Counted from the stretch's first letter, positions 9,581-20,861 are shown. The stretch: 64,000 nucleotides of DNA from Rickettsia sp. (GCA_015657545.1 JADHZC010000011.1:1-64000), one strand, 5' to 3'. Made by a program: numbers and translations. Notes: a model not told the origin generated them from the letters alone.

Positions 9581-11764
9581 ATGAAAAAGAAAAACAATTC
9601 TTTGAGAATATTAATTAATTTGCTATTGGCTATTATGATTTTAATATCTTTAATAACTTATAATCCTTCTGACCCGTCTTTCAATGTTATAACAAATAAC
9701 GAGGGAACCAATTTTTTAGGAAAATTTGGCTCTTATTTAGCTGATTTAATGTATCAATTATTTGGAATATTCAGCATTGTAATGGGTTTATCTTTGGGTA
9801 TAACATCAATGATTTTATATAAAGAACGAACAAGAAAATATTATTTTATCTTTTTGAATTTGATTATTTCTTACATATGCTTATCTCCATTTTTATTATT
9901 TTTGAATAAATATGAAATATATCCAATATTACCATCTGAAAATTCAGGAAGTTTAGCCAAATTCTTATTGCATAAATATAAAGAAAATATTGATTTTAAA
10001 ACAATTATTATAAGTTTTTTGTTAGGATGTAATTTTCTTTTATTTTGCTTTTGTGGTTTAAAGTTTCATAAGATGATTTTAAAGTCATTTGTCTTGAAGT
10101 TATTACATAAAACAGGATACATATTGTTGAGAAATATGGACACTGCTTACACTCCTAAAAAATCCAGTTTAGATTTATCGTCTTTAGAAGCTTCTAAAAA
10201 GATTATTCAAAATAATCCTATTTCTGGCTCAAAAGAAATAGATGATCAATTTATACCTAATCAAGAAGAAAAAAAAATTTTTTCAACACCTAATCTCTCT
10301 TTATTAGAAGATACGGTTACAGAAAATTCTAAACTTATGACTGCTTCTCAAATAAAAGAAAATTCTGCAAAATTAATAAAAGTGTTAAATGATTTTGGAA
10401 TAGAGGGTAATATAATAAATGTAACACAAGGTCCTGTAGTTACTTTATATGAATTAGAGCCTATTGCTGGGATAAAATCTTCTAGAATAATAGGTTTAGC
10501 AGATGATATTGCAAGATCTTTGTCTGTAGCTTCTGCAAGAATTTCAGTTATATCAAATAAAAATGCTTTAGGTATAGAATTACCAAATAAATTAAGAATG
10601 TTTTTTAGACAAAAAGAATTATTTAAATCGAAAGAGTTTCATTCTCCAAATATAGTTTTACCACTAGTATTGGGAAAAAATCTTGTAGGTGCTCCGTTTG
10701 TAGTAGATTTAGCCAATATGCCTCATTTACTAATTGCAGGAACTACTGGATCAGGTAAATCAGTTGCTATAAATACCATGATATTATCCTTACTGTATAA
10801 ATATTCTCAAGAAGAATGTAAAATGATAATGATAGATCCAAAGATGTTAGAATTATCTGCATATAGCGACATTCCCCATCTCTTAACGCCTGTAGTAACA
10901 GAAGCTAGTAAAGCAGTTTCTGCTTTAAAATGGGCAGTAAAAGAAATGGAAAATAGATATAAATTAATATCACATTTAGGAGTTAGAAATATTAAAAGCT
11001 TCAATCAAAAAATTCTTGATGCTAAGAAAAATAATAAATCTTTAAAAAAGAAAATACAAACAGGGTTTGACCAAGTTTCTACTTTGCCAATTTATGAAGA
11101 AATAGACATAAAATTAGAAATTATGCCATTTATAGTATTAATAGTAGACGAAATGGCAGATTTAATGCTTGTAGCAGGCAAAGAAGTAGAGGCATCTATT
11201 CAAAGATTAGCTCAAATGGCCAGAGCATCTGGTATTCATATTATCATGGCTACACAAAGACCTTCTGTAGATGTCATTACAGGAGTTATTAAGGCTAATT
11301 TTCCAAGTAGAATAAGCTTTAAAGTAACATCTAAAATAGATAGCAGAACAATTTTAGGAGAACAAGGAGCAGAACAATTATTAGGGATGGGGGATATGTT
11401 ATACATGGGCAATGGATCCGAAATATGTAGAGTACACGGAGCATTTGTTGGAGATGATGAAATATTAAATGTAACAAATTTTCTTAAATCACAATCTAAA
11501 CCCGAATATTTTCATGAGATAACCGAGGTGAATTTAGCAGAAAATAAAAATAAAATATCTATATTTGATAATAAAGAAAATAGTTTATACCAAAAAGCTC
11601 TTTTAATAGTGCAACAAGAAAAAAAAACTTCTATAAGTTATATACAACGCTCTTTACGTATAGGTTATAATAAAGCAGCAAATCTAATTGAGGAATTAGA
11701 AAAAAATGGGGTATTATCTCCTCCAAATTCTTTGGGCAAAAGAGAAATATTAATAAAAAATTAA
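9581..11764 (+). CDS. ftsK: DNA translocase FtsK
   Basis: N-terminal TM segments; LLIAGTTGSGKSVAINTMI Walker A; VLIVDEMADLM; MATQRPSVDVITG; C-terminal winged-helix gamma domain. Confidence 0.95.
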   Translation: MKKKNNSLRILINLLLAIMILISLITYNPSDPSFNVITNNEGTNFLGKFGSYLADLMYQLFGIFSIVMGLSLGITSMILYKERTRKYYFIFLNLIISYICLSPFLLFLNKYEIYPILPSENSGSLAKFLLHKYKENIDFKTIIISFLLGCNFLLFCFCGLKFHKMILKSFVLKLLHKTGYILLRNMDTAYTPKKSSLDLSSLEASKKIIQNNPISGSKEIDDQFIPNQEEKKIFSTPNLSLLEDTVTENSKLMTASQIKENSAKLIKVLNDFGIEGNIINVTQGPVVTLYELEPIAGIKSSRIIGLADDIARSLSVASARISVISNKNALGIELPNKLRMFFRQKELFKSKEFHSPNIVLPLVLGKNLVGAPFVVDLANMPHLLIAGTTGSGKSVAINTMILSLLYKYSQEECKMIMIDPKMLELSAYSDIPHLLTPVVTEASKAVSALKWAVKEMENRYKLISHLGVRNIKSFNQKILDAKKNNKSLKKKIQTGFDQVSTLPIYEEIDIKLEIMPFIVLIVDEMADLMLVAGKEVEASIQRLAQMARASGIHIIMATQRPSVDVITGVIKANFPSRISFKVTSKIDSRTILGEQGAEQLLGMGDMLYMGNGSEICRVHGAFVGDDEILNVTNFLKSQSKPEYFHEITEVNLAENKNKISIFDNKENSLYQKALLIVQQEKKTSISYIQRSLRIGYNKAANLIEELEKNGVLSPPNSLGKREILIKN

Positions 11765-11907
11765 TTATATTAAACATTGCTTGATATTTTTTGTTAATAT
11801 AATTTTTTAAATTTTTTCTCAAATAGATTGATATAAAAATTGAAATATGTTATAATTGCTGCTCTGGATTTCTTTGCGAAATGATTCTTTTTTATTTATA
11901 ATTAAAA

Positions 11908-12426
11908 ATGGTTTTATGTAAGTTAATGACTGAGAGAGATTTTTACGTAGGAGAAGACGTAGTTTACCCTTCTCATGGAGTTGGTAAAATATTGAAAATT
12001 GAAGATGGAGAAATAGCAGGTAGTAAAATGCAATTTTATATAATTGAGTTCCCTCAAGATAATATGTTGCTTAGAATTCCTGTAAGTAAATCAACCAAGA
12101 CCGGACTCAGACATTTATGTTCTAAAGAAGAAATAGATCAAGTGCTTGCAATAATTAAATGTAAAGCAAAGAGAGGTAACAGAATGTGGAGTAGAAGAGC
12201 CCAAGAATACGAAACAAAAATTAATTCTGGTAATTTGCTTTCAATAGCAGAAGTAATAAGAGATTTATATAAAAATGTTTCTGGAGATTGTTCTTATAGT
12301 GAAAGATTAATTTTTGAAACTGCAATTGCAAGAGTGGCTTCAGAAATTTCTATAGTAGAAAAGTCGCACTATGATGAAATCTTGAATAAGATATATGATT
12401 TGATGAGAGAAAAAGTAGCAGCATAA
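11908..12426 (+). CDS. CarD-family transcriptional regulator
   Basis: GEDVVYPSHGVGKILKIE...IIEFPQDNMLLRIPVSK...GLRHL and a WSRRAQEYETKINSG helical domain. Confidence 0.85.
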   Translation: MVLCKLMTERDFYVGEDVVYPSHGVGKILKIEDGEIAGSKMQFYIIEFPQDNMLLRIPVSKSTKTGLRHLCSKEEIDQVLAIIKCKAKRGNRMWSRRAQEYETKINSGNLLSIAEVIRDLYKNVSGDCSYSERLIFETAIARVASEISIVEKSHYDEILNKIYDLMREKVAA

Positions 12427-12470
12427 TTTTTCTCTATATGACCATTAATTAATTGACAAATAATAAATAG

Positions 12471-12764
12471 ATGAAAGATGCTGAATCCTTTATAACATAT
12501 GAAGTAGATAATTTAGAAGACTCGAAGCATTTTTTGAACAATTATAATGATACTAAAAAAAAAATAATCTTAACAAATACAGCTGGAAGCTGTGCCAGAT
12601 ATGGTGTCTTAGTAGTATGTTTTTTTTTGGATTCACTTAGTAGAGAATTTCAAGATAAAATTACGATGACTAAGCTATTAGTAGAAGATTACATGTCTTT
12701 TATTTCTGCTAAATCTTTAGAATTACCCCAAATAACAATAGTAAGAAAAGATTATTTTAATTAA
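12471..12764 (+). CDS. Conserved hypothetical protein
   Basis: 97-aa ORF directly downstream of the CarD gene on the same strand. Confidence 0.45.
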   Translation: MKDAESFITYEVDNLEDSKHFLNNYNDTKKKIILTNTAGSCARYGVLVVCFFLDSLSREFQDKITMTKLLVEDYMSFISAKSLELPQITIVRKDYFN

Positions 12765-12769
12765 AATAA

Positions 12770-12829
12770 AAAATCCCTATAAATTAACATAATTACATAT
12801 TTTATAATTAATCCTATTATAGGAATTTT
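12770..12829. terminator. Possible bidirectional terminator between convergent genes
   Basis: aaatccctataa ... ttataggaatttt, imperfect ~12-bp inverted repeat between the convergent 12764 and 12842 gene ends; long loop. Confidence 0.3.
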
Positions 12830-12841
12830 AATTACTATTTG

Positions 12842-14302
12842 TTAAAAATATCCTTGTATACCATTAAAATTATAAAGATTGACAATTTTGATAAATCGAA
12901 TACCGCTATTGTTAATTGAATCTACCATCTTAATAATTTTAGAAAGATTAGGAGTAGATTTTTGTGCAAACAAAAATCTAAAACAGAGACAATCAGAAAA
13001 GTCATTTAATCCATCAATAAAATTACCTGGCCATAGTTTTAACCCTTTGGAATAAATTGCATTCAAACATATTTCAGAATTATTAGATTTTGCTATTATT
13101 GTTTCTATTTTATTTGCTAATTTGGTTAATGCAAAAGCAGTATTTTCAATATATACATCAACACCTACGAGTGTTTTTTCTTCTTGAGGTATTGAAAAAT
13201 GAATTTTGGTATCAGCAATATCCTTTAAATCCTTTGAAATTACTGCTTGAGGTAAAATATTAGGCTTTTGTCCTAATCTCTTTATTATGGCATATGTAAA
13301 TTCATCTGTTGAAACTTTTTGTTTAGAGTTTTTAACATCATATACATCTTGAGTATGTATCCCCTCTTCTAAAGTTTTTTTTAAAGCATTTTCTATCATT
13401 GCTGCTATATAATCTCTTCCACCAATATGCCTTAACATCATAATAGCAGCATTTATCAATCCCGAAGGATTAGCTTTATTTTGCCCAGATATATCAGGAG
13501 CTGAACCGTGTATTGCCTCAAACATAGAATAATTTAAACCTATATTAGCAGATCCAGACATGCCAACAGATGCAGAAAGTTCAGCAGTAATATCAGAAAT
13601 AATATCACCAAATAAATTGGAAGTAACAATAACATCAAATTCTTCAGGCCTAGTAGATAATAAAGCTGTCCCTATATCTATTATATAATGTTTTGCAGTA
13701 ATTTTCCCTTCATATTCAAGTGCAATTTTTTTGAAAATATTATGAAACATCCCTTCTGTAATTTTCATGATATTGTCCTTAGTAAAGCAGCAAACTGTTT
13801 TTCTGTTGTTTTTTAATGCGTATTCAAAGGCAAATCTTATTATTTTTTCAGAACCAATATGACTAATAATCTTTATAGCCTCTGACATATTACTTGTTTG
13901 TTTATATTCAATACCAGAATATAAATCTTCTTCATTTTCTCGTATAATAACTACATTCATTTTAGGATGAAGAGTATTTATAACCGGATAATATGATACA
14001 GCAGGTCTAACATTAGCGTATAAACCTAAAGATTTTCTAAGTTCAACATTTACGCTACGAAATCCTTTCCCCTGAGGAGTAGTTGTAGGAGCTTTTAATA
14101 ATATCTTGTTATATTTGATCAAATTCAAATTATCTTCTGAAATGCCTGTATTACCATATTTCTCAAATATTCTTTTACCTATTTCTATAGATTCAAAACT
14201 CAAACCAGCTCTAGCTTCTTTTAAAATTCTTAAAGTAGATTCCATAATTTCAGGACCTATACCATCTCCATAAGCTATTGTTATCGGAACTATTTTTTCC
14301 AT
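12842..14302 (-). CDS. icd: Isocitrate dehydrogenase (isopropylmalate-dehydrogenase-like)
   Basis: PITIAYGDGIGPEIM; VIIRENEEDLYSGIEY; FGDIISDITAEL; FEAIHGSAPDISGQNKANPSG; long C-terminal extension. Confidence 0.88.
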   Translation of the reverse strand: MEKIVPITIAYGDGIGPEIMESTLRILKEARAGLSFESIEIGKRIFEKYGNTGISEDNLNLIKYNKILLKAPTTTPQGKGFRSVNVELRKSLGLYANVRPAVSYYPVINTLHPKMNVVIIRENEEDLYSGIEYKQTSNMSEAIKIISHIGSEKIIRFAFEYALKNNRKTVCCFTKDNIMKITEGMFHNIFKKIALEYEGKITAKHYIIDIGTALLSTRPEEFDVIVTSNLFGDIISDITAELSASVGMSGSANIGLNYSMFEAIHGSAPDISGQNKANPSGLINAAIMMLRHIGGRDYIAAMIENALKKTLEEGIHTQDVYDVKNSKQKVSTDEFTYAIIKRLGQKPNILPQAVISKDLKDIADTKIHFSIPQEEKTLVGVDVYIENTAFALTKLANKIETIIAKSNNSEICLNAIYSKGLKLWPGNFIDGLNDFSDCLCFRFLFAQKSTPNLSKIIKMVDSINNSGIRFIKIVNLYNFNGIQGYF

Positions 14303-14336
14303 ATTATTTATTGGCTATATTAAATTCATAATAAAT

Positions 14337-14768
14337 TCATAAATTTCTCAATTCTAAATAAGATTTTAGAGAGATAATAGTGATTTGTAAAATTTTAAAT
14401 ATTAAACTTACTACTAAAATCTTCAAATAAGATTTTCTATTGTGAAGAAATCCTCCTAAAAAATTTGCTAAAGCTACCGAAATAGGGAAAACGCTAAGAA
14501 TCCATAAAAATATCTCTACATGTATTTTGTTCTTTACATTAACTTTAAAATGTATTTTTTTAAATATTCTTATAAAAAAATACCCTAAATAGTAATTGAT
14601 AATCATAGTAACCATAAATGTAAGAAAATTTATAGTAGCTAAATACCAAAAATTATACTTGTCTAATGTTAATAAAATATAAAAGATGCTTTCAGATTTG
14701 AAAGTAAAAACTAAATAACTTATAAAAATATCCTGAATAAAAAATAAATATATTGAAAAATGTTCCAT
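14337..14768 (-). CDS. Small integral membrane protein, possibly DedA/YqaA-like
   Basis: 143-aa ORF with several TM segments; family placement is weak. Confidence 0.35.
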   Translation of the reverse strand: MEHFSIYLFFIQDIFISYLVFTFKSESIFYILLTLDKYNFWYLATINFLTFMVTMIINYYLGYFFIRIFKKIHFKVNVKNKIHVEIFLWILSVFPISVALANFLGGFLHNRKSYLKILVVSLIFKILQITIISLKSYLELRNL

Positions 14769-14944
14769 TTTTAGGTATTACCTTTGTTATTAGATGATTT
14801 AAATATAAAAAATAATAGCGAAATTTCATAAAATTTTGAAAATTCTATGATAAATTGATATTTTATTATTTTTTCATCTAATAAACAAAAATTATCAATT
14901 TTGCTGTCTTACATATAAGGCGGTGTCATATTTAGGGCTTTCTT

Positions 14945-16453
14945 ATGTTAAAATTATCTTCAATAACAAAATTTACTGAATTTGAACATTCTGCAACAAT
15001 ATTTATAAATAATGAAAAACAAATTATTAGCGATAATTTCAGTCTAGATTCACGTTTCCCAACAAAAAATATAAATGATCTACTACTAAAAGAGTCGTTT
15101 TTAGAAGGTAAATTGGGAGAAATTTTTTTTGTAACAGATAAACAAAAAGAACATCTCAAATTCTATATAATAATCTCTCTTGGAAAAGAGGATGAATTAA
15201 ATGATACAAATATGCAACAATTAGGTTGCATATTATACAATTATTTAAACAAAAATCTTAAAATCAGTACTTCTTCTATTTTTTTACCAAAGTTAAAAGA
15301 TGATAGACTGATAGAAAGATTTTGTGAAAATTTTGCAATAGGAGCCTTAGTTGCTTCTTATCAATTTGATAAATATAAATCAGATCCTGAAAAAACTTTC
15401 TTTCATGAATTCACAATTTGTATGAATTCAGAAAAAATAGAAAAAATGGAAAATATACATAAATCCATTTCAGCATTAGTAGAAGGAATTTTCTTAACAA
15501 AAGATTTATCTAATGAACCAGCTAATATCTTAACTCCTGATGCATACGCAGGAATCATAAATAATGAATTATCACAATTAGGTGTAGAAATCCAAACTTT
15601 AAGTGAGATAGACATCAGAAGATTTTCGATGAATGCTTTGTTAGCGGTAGGTCAAGGTTCTATAAATGAAGCTAGAGTTGTAATTATGAAATACACTGGC
15701 AATAGTGATTCTGAAGAATATTTAGGTCTAGTAGGAAAAGGAGTAACTTTTGATACTGGTGGGATTTCTCTTAAACCTCCCTCTCAAATGGATCAGATGA
15801 AATATGACATGGCAGGATCTGCTGCAATTGTAGGCTTAATGAAAACTTTAGCTCTTAGGGCTTCTAAGGTAAATGTTGTATCTATTATAGGTTTAGTTGA
15901 AAACATGCCTGGAAGCAATGCACAAAGACCAGGAGATGTTGTTAGTACTATGTCTGGTAAAACTGTAGAAGTTTTAAACACAGATGCTGAAGGAAGATTG
16001 GTGCTTTGTGATTGTATGCATTATCTGCAAACAAATTTTAAAGTGACAAAAATGATAGATTTAGCAACTCTTACAGGAGCTATTATTGTAGCATTAGGTA
16101 ATAGTTTTGCAGGATGCTTTTCTAATGATGATAAAATGGCTAATGATTTAAAAAAAGCAGGCTTAGAAACAGGAGAGAGAATTTGGCAATTGCCATTAGA
16201 TAAAGAATTTAAAGAGCTTTTATCTTCTAAAATAGCAGATATTGCGAATATACCCCCTACAGCTGGAGGCAAGGCTGGTAGTGCAACAGCAGCAGAATTT
16301 TTATTTCAATTCGTTCAGGAAGGAGTAAGTTGGATACATCTTGATATAGCGGGTGTACATACATATCCTAGGGGTTCAAATAAAGGAGGGTATGGTTCAT
16401 CAGCATTTGGAGTGAAATTACTTAATCAGTTTATAAAAAATTCTTTTGAATAA
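14945..16453 (+). CDS. pepA: Leucyl (cytosol) aminopeptidase
   Basis: LVGKGVTFDTGGISLKPP; NTDAEGRLVLCD; TLTGAIIVALG. Confidence 0.95.
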   Translation: MLKLSSITKFTEFEHSATIFINNEKQIISDNFSLDSRFPTKNINDLLLKESFLEGKLGEIFFVTDKQKEHLKFYIIISLGKEDELNDTNMQQLGCILYNYLNKNLKISTSSIFLPKLKDDRLIERFCENFAIGALVASYQFDKYKSDPEKTFFHEFTICMNSEKIEKMENIHKSISALVEGIFLTKDLSNEPANILTPDAYAGIINNELSQLGVEIQTLSEIDIRRFSMNALLAVGQGSINEARVVIMKYTGNSDSEEYLGLVGKGVTFDTGGISLKPPSQMDQMKYDMAGSAAIVGLMKTLALRASKVNVVSIIGLVENMPGSNAQRPGDVVSTMSGKTVEVLNTDAEGRLVLCDCMHYLQTNFKVTKMIDLATLTGAIIVALGNSFAGCFSNDDKMANDLKKAGLETGERIWQLPLDKEFKELLSSKIADIANIPPTAGGKAGSATAAEFLFQFVQEGVSWIHLDIAGVHTYPRGSNKGGYGSSAFGVKLLNQFIKNSFE

Positions 16454-16470
16454 TTAAATTAAGCATCTTT

Positions 16471-16489
16471 ACGGTTATTTTTTAACCGT
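16471..16489. promoter_or_regulatory. Short hairpin just upstream of mipZ (terminator or leader structure)
   Basis: acggtta-ttttt-taaccgt, 7-bp perfect stem between the pepA stop and the mipZ start. Confidence 0.3.
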
Positions 16490-16500
16490 TTGAAATTTTT

Positions 16501-17322
16501 ATGAAAAAAAATAAGGCTAGCGTTATAGTTATAGGTAATGAGAAGGGAGGAGTTGGAAAGACCACTTGCGCTATACATTCCTTAATTTATCTATTATATA
16601 AAGGTCATAAGGTAGCTAGTATAGATTTAGATTCTCATCAAAAATCTTTAACTACTTATATTAACAATAGGGTAAATTATATAAAAGAAAATAAAAATTT
16701 AAAACTACCAATACCTAAACATTTCTTGGTTACTGCATCTCAAAACATTAACAGAGAAATTAAATTTTTACAAGAAAGGAAGGCTTTTCAAGAAGTGATA
16801 ACATCTTCTCTTGAGAAATTTGATTATGTAATAATCGATACTCCAGGTTATAATTCTTATCTTTCTGGCTATGCTCACTCATATGCTGACATTATAATAA
16901 CTCCGGTTAATGATAGTTTTATAGATATTGATGTAATTGCAAAATACGATAGCAAAGAGGGGGGAAGTAAATTTGCAAAATCATATAAACCATCACCATA
17001 TAGTCAATTAATTTGGGAACATAAAATGCAAAAATTAAAAAGAGACAATAAACAAATTAACTGGCTTATAACAAGAAATCGTCTCTCTAATCTAAACTCT
17101 AAAAATAAAACACAAGTTTGTGAAATTTTGGAAATATTAGCAAAAAAAATTGGTTTTAAAATTATACCTGGTTTTAAAGAAAGGGTAATATTTAAGGAGC
17201 TTTTCTTAAAGGGCCTTACCCTTCTTGATACTAAAGCTAATTTATTAAAAAAACCTACAATTTCTAATATTGCTGCTAGAGAAGAGTTAAAACAGTTCAT
17301 GAATTCGATTATTGTAACATAA
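16501..17322 (+). CDS. mipZ: ParA-family division-plane positioning ATPase, MipZ-like
   Basis: VIVIGNEKGGVGKTTCAIHSLIYLLYKGHKVASIDLDSHQKSLTTYINNR; FDYVIIDTPG. Confidence 0.8.
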   Translation: MKKNKASVIVIGNEKGGVGKTTCAIHSLIYLLYKGHKVASIDLDSHQKSLTTYINNRVNYIKENKNLKLPIPKHFLVTASQNINREIKFLQERKAFQEVITSSLEKFDYVIIDTPGYNSYLSGYAHSYADIIITPVNDSFIDIDVIAKYDSKEGGSKFAKSYKPSPYSQLIWEHKMQKLKRDNKQINWLITRNRLSNLNSKNKTQVCEILEILAKKIGFKIIPGFKERVIFKELFLKGLTLLDTKANLLKKPTISNIAAREELKQFMNSIIVT

Positions 17323-17336
17323 AAATTATTATATAA

Positions 17337-18086
17337 ATGAAATTTCTCTTTTTAACAATTTTGCATTTTCTTTTTTTCATTACTACATCTTGTGATCAAC
17401 CACAAAACATGGATGACAAAAAAAAATTAGTAATAGCAACTAGTTCAGATAACCCTCCTTATGAGTATATAAAAGAAGGAGAAATAATCGGATTTGATAT
17501 AGACATAATTCATGAAATTTTTAAAAATACTCAATATAAGATAGAAATAAAAAATATGGATTTTCATGCTCTAATACCATCTTTAGTAAGTAAAAGAGTA
17601 GATTTAGTTATAGCTGGTCTTTCTATTAATCAAGAAAGAGCAAAGATTGTCGATTTTTCTATTCCTTACACTCAAGCAAATCCTGTTTTAATATTTAAAA
17701 AAGAGCTACATCAAGATTTTTCTCTTGAAAAAATCCAAGACCAAACTATTGCAGTACAAATAGGAACAGTTTTTGTAGAAATGGGAAAAATCCTTAGTGA
17801 AAAATATAATTCTAACTTATTTCAAGTAGAAAATTCTCTTTTCTCTATACAAGATTTACTAATTGATAGGATGGATTATATAATTCTAGAAAAATTCCAA
17901 GCTCAAAGATTTACAGAAATCTATCCTGAGCTCACTTTTTACCAATTAGAAAATTTTGAATCTAGTTCTTTTGCTATTGCAATGCCTAAAAACTGTCCTA
18001 TGAAAGATGAAATTGATAACGCTATTTTAAAAATAAAAAAATCTGGAACAATAGATAAATTATATGAAAAATGGAATATATATTAA
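17337..18086 (+). CDS. Amino-acid ABC transporter substrate-binding lipoprotein
   Basis: Lipobox-like TTSCDQ; NPPYEYIKEGEIIGFDIDIIHEI; LVIAGLSINQERAKIVDFSIPY. Confidence 0.85.
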   Translation: MKFLFLTILHFLFFITTSCDQPQNMDDKKKLVIATSSDNPPYEYIKEGEIIGFDIDIIHEIFKNTQYKIEIKNMDFHALIPSLVSKRVDLVIAGLSINQERAKIVDFSIPYTQANPVLIFKKELHQDFSLEKIQDQTIAVQIGTVFVEMGKILSEKYNSNLFQVENSLFSIQDLLIDRMDYIILEKFQAQRFTEIYPELTFYQLENFESSSFAIAMPKNCPMKDEIDNAILKIKKSGTIDKLYEKWNIY

Positions 18087-18143
18087 ATATACATATAATT
18101 TTCAAAAAATAATATTGAATTTTATAAAATACGAGGAATCTGA

Positions 18144-18836
18144 GTGAATTATATTGCTGTTTCTGGCATATCTGGCAGAATGGGTATAGCTATTAGAAAA
18201 TTTTTAGATCAAAATCCTGAAAAATATTCTCTTTTAGGAGGAATGCATTCAAGAAGTAACTTACTTGAAATAGAAAAATTATTTCAAGAGGCAAACGTAA
18301 TCTTAGATTTTTCGATTACAACTACATTAAAGACTTTATTAAAAAATGCTTTATTGTTTAATAAGCCCTTATTAATAGGAACCACAGGTTATTCTAAAGA
18401 AGATTTTACAAATATAGTAAAAGCTTCAAAAAATATCGCAATTTTTTATTCACCTAATTTTTCTATATCTTTGAATCTAATTGCAGATTTTTTATCAAAA
18501 TCAAAATTTCTATTAGAAAATTTCGATTTTCATATAACTGATATTCATCACAGAGGAAAAAAAGATGCGCCTTCCGGCAGTTCTAAATATTTAAAAGATA
18601 AAATAGGAATAAACATATCTCAAAACAAATCTATTTCTCAAACAAGTATTAGAATTGCTTCTATGATGCCAGAACACTCTATTTTATTTGCTAATAATTT
18701 TGAACAAATTAACATAAAACATAAAATTTTGAATTATGACTCTATGATAAAAAACATTTTTCTGGTATTAGAATGGTTTTTAAAAAAAAATACAGGATTT
18801 TATAATCTGAATGATTTTATTAAAGATAATTCTTAA
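18144..18836 (+). CDS. dapB: 4-hydroxy-tetrahydrodipicolinate reductase
   Basis: YIAVSGISGRMG; LIGTTGYS; ITDIHHRGKKDAPSGSSK. Confidence 0.9.
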   Translation: MNYIAVSGISGRMGIAIRKFLDQNPEKYSLLGGMHSRSNLLEIEKLFQEANVILDFSITTTLKTLLKNALLFNKPLLIGTTGYSKEDFTNIVKASKNIAIFYSPNFSISLNLIADFLSKSKFLLENFDFHITDIHHRGKKDAPSGSSKYLKDKIGINISQNKSISQTSIRIASMMPEHSILFANNFEQINIKHKILNYDSMIKNIFLVLEWFLKKNTGFYNLNDFIKDNS

Positions 18837-18869
18837 TAAATCAATAACTATAATAAATATAAAAATAAA

Positions 18870-20036
18870 ATGTCAAAATTATTAAAAAAAATATTGTTAT
18901 TTTTCTTTTTGTTTATATGTTGTCAAAATCATAATTTTGCAAATAATCAAGAAAATTCAGAAATAGACAAGCAAGAAATAATTCCTATAATTTTTGGAAT
19001 TTCAGGTCCTCACTTAACAAAAGAGGAAAAAAAATTATTCCAAAAATACAGAGTTAAAGGCTTCATATTGTACAAAAGAAATATAGAATCTTCTAATCAA
19101 TTAAAAAAATTAATAAAAAACTTAAGATCATTATATGACTATCCCATAATGATATTCACAGATCAAGAAGGAGGAAAAGTTACAAATATAGTAGAAAATA
19201 TTTCAAAACATCATTTTCCTTCTCAAGGTCAAATTGGATCTAACTATTTCAGTGATTATGAATCAACAATGCAAAAAGCAAGACAAAATTATATAAATCT
19301 TGCGCAATCACTTAAAAATTTAGGATTTGATTCCGGTTTATCTCCAGTCTGTGATATATCTTACGATATGAATAGTTTCATTGGAAATAGAAGTTTTGGT
19401 TCAAATATTAATCAAGTAATTGATCTTTCTAGAGAAGCAATATCTGCTATGTTAGATTACTCTATTATTCCTGTATTAAAACATGCTCCAGGACATGGTA
19501 AAACCTCAATCGATTCTCATAAAATGTTACCAATTATTAAAGATAGTTTAGAATCTTTAGAAAAAAAAGATTTTAAAATTTTTAAAACTCTTGTTAAAGA
19601 ATTTGAGGATTTTAACATTTTCTTGATGAGCTCACATATCATATATGAATCTCTAGATCCCATTTCTCCAATTACCATTTCAAAAAATGGAATTAATTAT
19701 ATTAGAAATAATATAGGATTCCAAAATATAATTTTAAGTGATGCAATTGATATGTTTGCTATTCATCCAACAGAAGTCATTGAAAAATTAAAAGTAAAAA
19801 TTCAAGAATTAGCATTAAAATATTATTTAATAAACAAAAACACCAAAGAAATTAACTATTTTTCCTTATTACATAATAAAAAAATAGCCTCTGAAATAGA
19901 ATTTTTTGAAGAAAAAAAACTTTTTAATGAAAGTTTACTAAAAGTAGCTAAAAAATCTCTAGATGCTGGATGCGATATTATCCTACATTGTAGTGGTAAA
20001 ATAAAGGAAACCAAATATATTTTAGAAAATTTTTAG
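18870..20036 (+). CDS. nagZ: Glycoside hydrolase family 3 protein, beta-N-acetylhexosaminidase-like
   Basis: IFTDQEGGKV; GLSPVCDIS; IPVLKHAPGHGKTSIDSHKMLP; ILSDAIDM; N-terminal signal peptide. Confidence 0.75.
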   Translation: MSKLLKKILLFFFLFICCQNHNFANNQENSEIDKQEIIPIIFGISGPHLTKEEKKLFQKYRVKGFILYKRNIESSNQLKKLIKNLRSLYDYPIMIFTDQEGGKVTNIVENISKHHFPSQGQIGSNYFSDYESTMQKARQNYINLAQSLKNLGFDSGLSPVCDISYDMNSFIGNRSFGSNINQVIDLSREAISAMLDYSIIPVLKHAPGHGKTSIDSHKMLPIIKDSLESLEKKDFKIFKTLVKEFEDFNIFLMSSHIIYESLDPISPITISKNGINYIRNNIGFQNIILSDAIDMFAIHPTEVIEKLKVKIQELALKYYLINKNTKEINYFSLLHNKKIASEIEFFEEKKLFNESLLKVAKKSLDAGCDIILHCSGKIKETKYILENF

Positions 20037-20111
20037 ATTTTATAAAAATAAAAATTACATGTTTTAATCAACTAAATATGGGTATCGGAATTAGCGATAT
20101 TTATAATCATT

Positions 20112-20861
20112 TTAAAATGTTAATTGAGAGTGTTCTTGTTTAATCTTCAACAAATTGATATAAGAGAGAGCTGAAGCTACAGAAAGTTCTGTGGTTAATA
20201 TATTTTTACCTAAACTTACAGAAGTAACATTAGTTATATTTTTAACAAAAATCTCCTCTTCTTCAGTAAATCCTCCTTCTGGACCCACTAATAAAAAGCT
20301 ATCTTTACTTAATTGAGTTAATTTATCGGATATTAAATTTTCTTCTCTTTCATTAAGAAATATAATTTCTTGTTTTATATCTAGAAGTAACTCTTTTAAC
20401 TTTCGAATCGGATGAATTTTTGTTAAAGAGACTCTTTCTGATTGTTCAGTAGAATTTAACATTCTTTCTTCCAAAGAATTATAAGAAATATATTTATTCT
20501 GAGATCTTGAAGAAATAATAGGATATAACTCATCAATATCTAATTGCACAGCATAATCTAATGCTCTCATAAAAATTTTTTTGTCTATAATACTTAACCC
20601 TAAAGATACTTTAATCTTATTATTAGAAGAATCTTTTCTTAGAGGTTTCAATATTGTCAATCTTAAGATGTTCTTTTTAATAGAAGATATTTGAGCTAAA
20701 AATTCTTCTTTTTTATTATCAAATACTCTAATTAAAGCTTTTTCTCTTACCCTTAAAACATTAACAAGATGATGAAAGATTTTGTTCTTTATAACAAATT
20801 CTTCATTTATTCTTAAAGAAGAATCAATATATTTTCTTATCAAATTTTTATATTTCAACAT
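20112..20861 (-). CDS. rsmE: 16S rRNA (uracil1498-N3)-methyltransferase
   Basis: SEQSERVSLTKIHPI; FLLVGPEGGFTEEEE; LTTELSVASALSYI. Confidence 0.85.
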   Translation of the reverse strand: MLKYKNLIRKYIDSSLRINEEFVIKNKIFHHLVNVLRVREKALIRVFDNKKEEFLAQISSIKKNILRLTILKPLRKDSSNNKIKVSLGLSIIDKKIFMRALDYAVQLDIDELYPIISSRSQNKYISYNSLEERMLNSTEQSERVSLTKIHPIRKLKELLLDIKQEIIFLNEREENLISDKLTQLSKDSFLLVGPEGGFTEEEEIFVKNITNVTSVSLGKNILTTELSVASALSYINLLKIKQEHSQLTF